A stretch of DNA of 63,000 nt from Adiantum capillus-veneris (Eukaryota; Streptophyta; Polypodiopsida; Polypodiales; Pteridaceae). Positions 61,110-63,000 of this stretch are shown here, piece by piece. Location of the stretch: NCBI GenBank assembly GCA_014529385.2, contig CM043964.1:131160920-131223919 (forward strand). Reading direction: 5' to 3'. The first letter of the stretch is position 1; every line of letters starts with the position of its first letter. The translations under genes were made by a program, and so were the position numbers. The notes beneath the pieces were generated by a model. That model made no database searches, had not been told where the DNA came from, and worked only from the letters and a program-made list of their open reading frames with translations.

Positions 61110-62267
61110 TCGCACTGTCATGCTGTGCGTTTTTTCCAAAACCACTACTTTCCCTCCTTTGTAAAAGGCATTTTTCCTTCTCCCTTGCTGCCTTGATCTC
61201 TGGCATCAACTCTTGCATATGTGCTATTTGTGCTAAAGTAAGGTCATCCCCCATAAATATTCCAGTTTTCTTAAGTGCTGGTCTCTTCTTCAGGAATTCC
61301 TTCCTTGTTTCCAAAGTCGGAAACGCAAAATAAGTGCTTTCTCTTTGACGTTTCCCTTCTCATCACTCCCTTCTTTCCTACTCTCCAAGCACCTGTGTGC
61401 ATAGGTTCCGGGATGCCCATGCGCTGCAAGAGTTCCTTCACTTCGTCTTCTACATTTTCGGTGTCTTTGATACCAGTAATACGCACATGGAGGGCTCTAG
61501 TCCTCCTCTTCTGTTCCTCCTCAATGGTCATATTGATGATGGTAGAAGTCTGTGCGGCTTCTGGCATCCGGGCCTTTCCTTTCCTTGCACCTTCAATCCA
61601 TTTTTCTGCTTCGTCAACTTTATCCTGTGTTTTAGAAAGGCGCTCCGCCCATGAGGAAGCCTCTTTCGAGTTTAGTTCTTCCCCTTCGCGCAGAGTTTTC
61701 ACCTGCTCCTTAATATCTTCGAGCTCCTTTAACATCGAGGGCTGATTTCCCCCTTCCGTTTTGGGCATAATTTTGCATGCTGCAAGTTCCTCTTTAAGCT
61801 CTTCAATCACTGCATCTTTCTCCTTCATGCACTTTTCCACATTGGTTTTCCAAGATTCAAAGCTTGCAATTGCCTCATCCAACTTTTTCTGCATAATACA
61901 TTCCATTACATTCACTTCTGCCCGCATTAGAGCGTGCATCTCCCCTTTCACAGATAGATACATCTCATCATGCTTACCAAGCATCGCCTTATCGAATTCT
62001 TTCCTCATATCTGCATACATAGAATTCTTATAACTCTCTACGTTTGCGTACATCTCTTTCCTGATGTCATCTCTCATAAAGCTGAGCTCAGATTTAATCA
62101 TCACTTGAACCCTCTCCATCATTAAATCATCTTGGATTTTGACGGTTTTCCCTGCCCGCAATGAGCTTGGCGAGAGTATGCTATCTCTGTTCCTCGCTTG
62201 AAAGTCGCTTTCATTTTTTGTGGTGTGGTGAAGCCACTTGCATCACCATCCTCGACTGGTTGGTCCA
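61110..62267 (-). pseudogene. LINE 3 ORF1: coiled coil, RRM-like, C-terminal domain
   Basis: Start MDQPVEDGD at ATG 62265-62267. A frameshift lies near 62170. The main frame 61271-62161 has helical N-terminal repeats (MRDDIRKEMYANVESYKNSM), then KDAVIEELKEELAACKI and LKELEDIKEQVKTLREGEE (coiled coil), then RALHVRITGIKDTENVEDEV (RRM strand). A frame break near 61330 follows, then RKEFLKKRPALKKTGIFMGD. An extra A near the end removes the TGA used in LINE 1 and LINE 2. Expected role: trimeric RNA chaperone. ORF2 begins about 25-30 nt after the usual stop. Confidence 0.85.
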
Positions 62268-62904
62268 TCCGAGAGAGAAGAACAAAGCGAGCACTGAGTC
62301 AAGGCCCTCACCAGCTGAGGTCTGGCCTCCGCCCTGGTTGGCCTTGCCCTCGTCACCAAGTCCTCGCCCTCGTCCTGGCTGACTTGACTGCTCTCTTCCT
62401 CGCCCTGGCACTGGTCTCGTCTGGTCGCCCTTGGCTCTTCTAGCCCTCTCCCTTGGTAGGCAGCTAGCTCTCGCCCTTGGCACAGCTCGCCCTCGTCCTT
62501 CAGAGGTTAGGGCCCTCTTCCTTCAGAGGTTAGGGCCCTCTTCCTCGCCCTTGGCAAGCTGCTCGCCCTCTTGACACAGGACCAACAGCTCGACCAAGTC
62601 CACCTGCTGCCCTTGACCAGGTCCAGCAGCTCGCCCCGCCTTCGACCAGCAGCTCGCCCTCGTTCCCTCCTGAGGCTGCTCGCCCTCGTCAGATTGCTCG
62701 CCCTCAGGCTGCTCGCCTCCGTCCAGGTGCTTGCCCTCGCCTCAGGTTGTTCGCCCTCGTCCAGCAGGTGCAACTCGTCCAGCTGCTCGCCCCGCCCTCG
62801 CCCTCGCAATCAGGCCACTGCTCGTCCCTCGCCCTCGCCCTCGCCCTCAGGCCAGCTGCTCGCCCTTGCCCTCAAGCCAGCCACGCCCTCGGCCCTCAGT
62901 CCAA

Positions 62905-62910
<6 letters not shown>
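62268..62910 (-). promoter_or_regulatory. LINE 3 5' untranslated region, CTCGCCCT-rich
   Basis: No gene. GC-rich, built of irregular repeats of GCTCGCCCTCG and GGTTAGGGCCCTCTTCCT (two copies at 62506-62523 and 62529-62546). Distinct from the 5' regions of LINE 1 and LINE 2. Frames across it are low-complexity Arg/Ser/Ala-rich artefacts. Confidence 0.6.

Positions 62911-62972
<62 letters not shown>
62911..62972. repeat. (GA)31 microsatellite
   Basis: Pure GA tract bordering the 5' end of LINE 3. Confidence 0.97.
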
Positions 62973-62973
<1 letters not shown>

Positions 62974-63000
62974 GACATGAGGGCCCCCTTGCTCTATTGC

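Larger units (their letters stand above)
57339..62910 (-). mobile_element. LINE 3 of the array, most intact
   Basis: 3' tail AATGAAATGAAATGA (57339-57353) adjoins the GA tract; the 5' end adjoins a second GA tract at 62911. ORF1 is at about 61110-62267, ORF2 at 57517-61086, with a 3' UTR of about 170 bp. No internal insertions; only a few frameshifts. It is the reference copy for the family. Confidence 0.92.

Overview
This is nuclear DNA of a land plant with a large, repeat-rich genome. The signs are primer-binding sites complementary to plant initiator tRNA-Met (TGGTATCAGAGC), Ty3 elements with a chromodomain, AAACCCTAA (telo-box) motifs in the LTRs, an Ac/hAT-type MITE, and two exons of a calcineurin B-like (CBL) calcium sensor, a family known from plants. 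The LINEs do not look like ordinary angiosperm L1 elements, so a fern, lycophyte or gymnosperm is possible, but the sequence alone does not decide this. No rRNA or tRNA gene or CRISPR array was seen. The only host gene recognised is the CBL fragment; nearly everything else is nested, broken retroelement sequence.

Layout. 1-870: end of a 5'-truncated LINE (minus) abutting a (GA)33 tract. 940-7811: minus-strand LTRs and a composite Ty3 chromovirus, then an integrase fragment. 7812-12673: a plus-strand Ty3 LTR apparently split by a gag-only copia element and a LINE fragment. 12675-17310: plus-strand Ty3 gag, an unclassified coding-like tract, then a second Ty3 gag-protease-integrase remnant. 17430-18460: minus-strand Ty3 reverse transcriptase. 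19579-21707: a Ty3 deletion derivative with both LTRs. 24013-26602: two CBL exons in correct order and phase, separated by a 2.4 kb intron. 27548-33016: Ty3 gag, LTR, protease and integrase fragments and a LINE-like ORF1. 33017-35958: truncated copia. 36048-38697: duplicated and inverted LTR sequence.

38698-62972 is the most striking part: three head-to-tail LINEs, all on the minus strand, separated by long (GA)n microsatellites. The middle LINE is split by a full-length Ty3 chromovirus (47306-53800, 5-bp target duplication ATAAG) and carries a 522-bp hAT-like MITE (54601-55122, 8-bp target duplication CTCTAGGT). Each LINE has an ORF1 (coiled coil, RRM-like domain and basic C-terminal domain) and an ORF2 (APE-type endonuclease, YADD reverse transcriptase, zinc finger). 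A perfect PCNA-interacting (PIP-box) consensus lies near the ORF2 C-terminus.

Main new observations: (1) the LINE array delimited by (GA)n; (2) a conserved C-terminal PIP box in LINE ORF2; (3) a palindrome GTAATC-N6-GATTAC at a constant 21-22 nt from several LTR edges, next to the polypurine tract; (4) telo-box arrays in LTR U3; (5) a 31-bp perfect hairpin marking a snap-back duplication; (6) CBL exons embedded in more than 30 kb of transposons on the downstream side. All coordinates of degenerate elements are read by eye, and boundaries without a target duplication are approximate.
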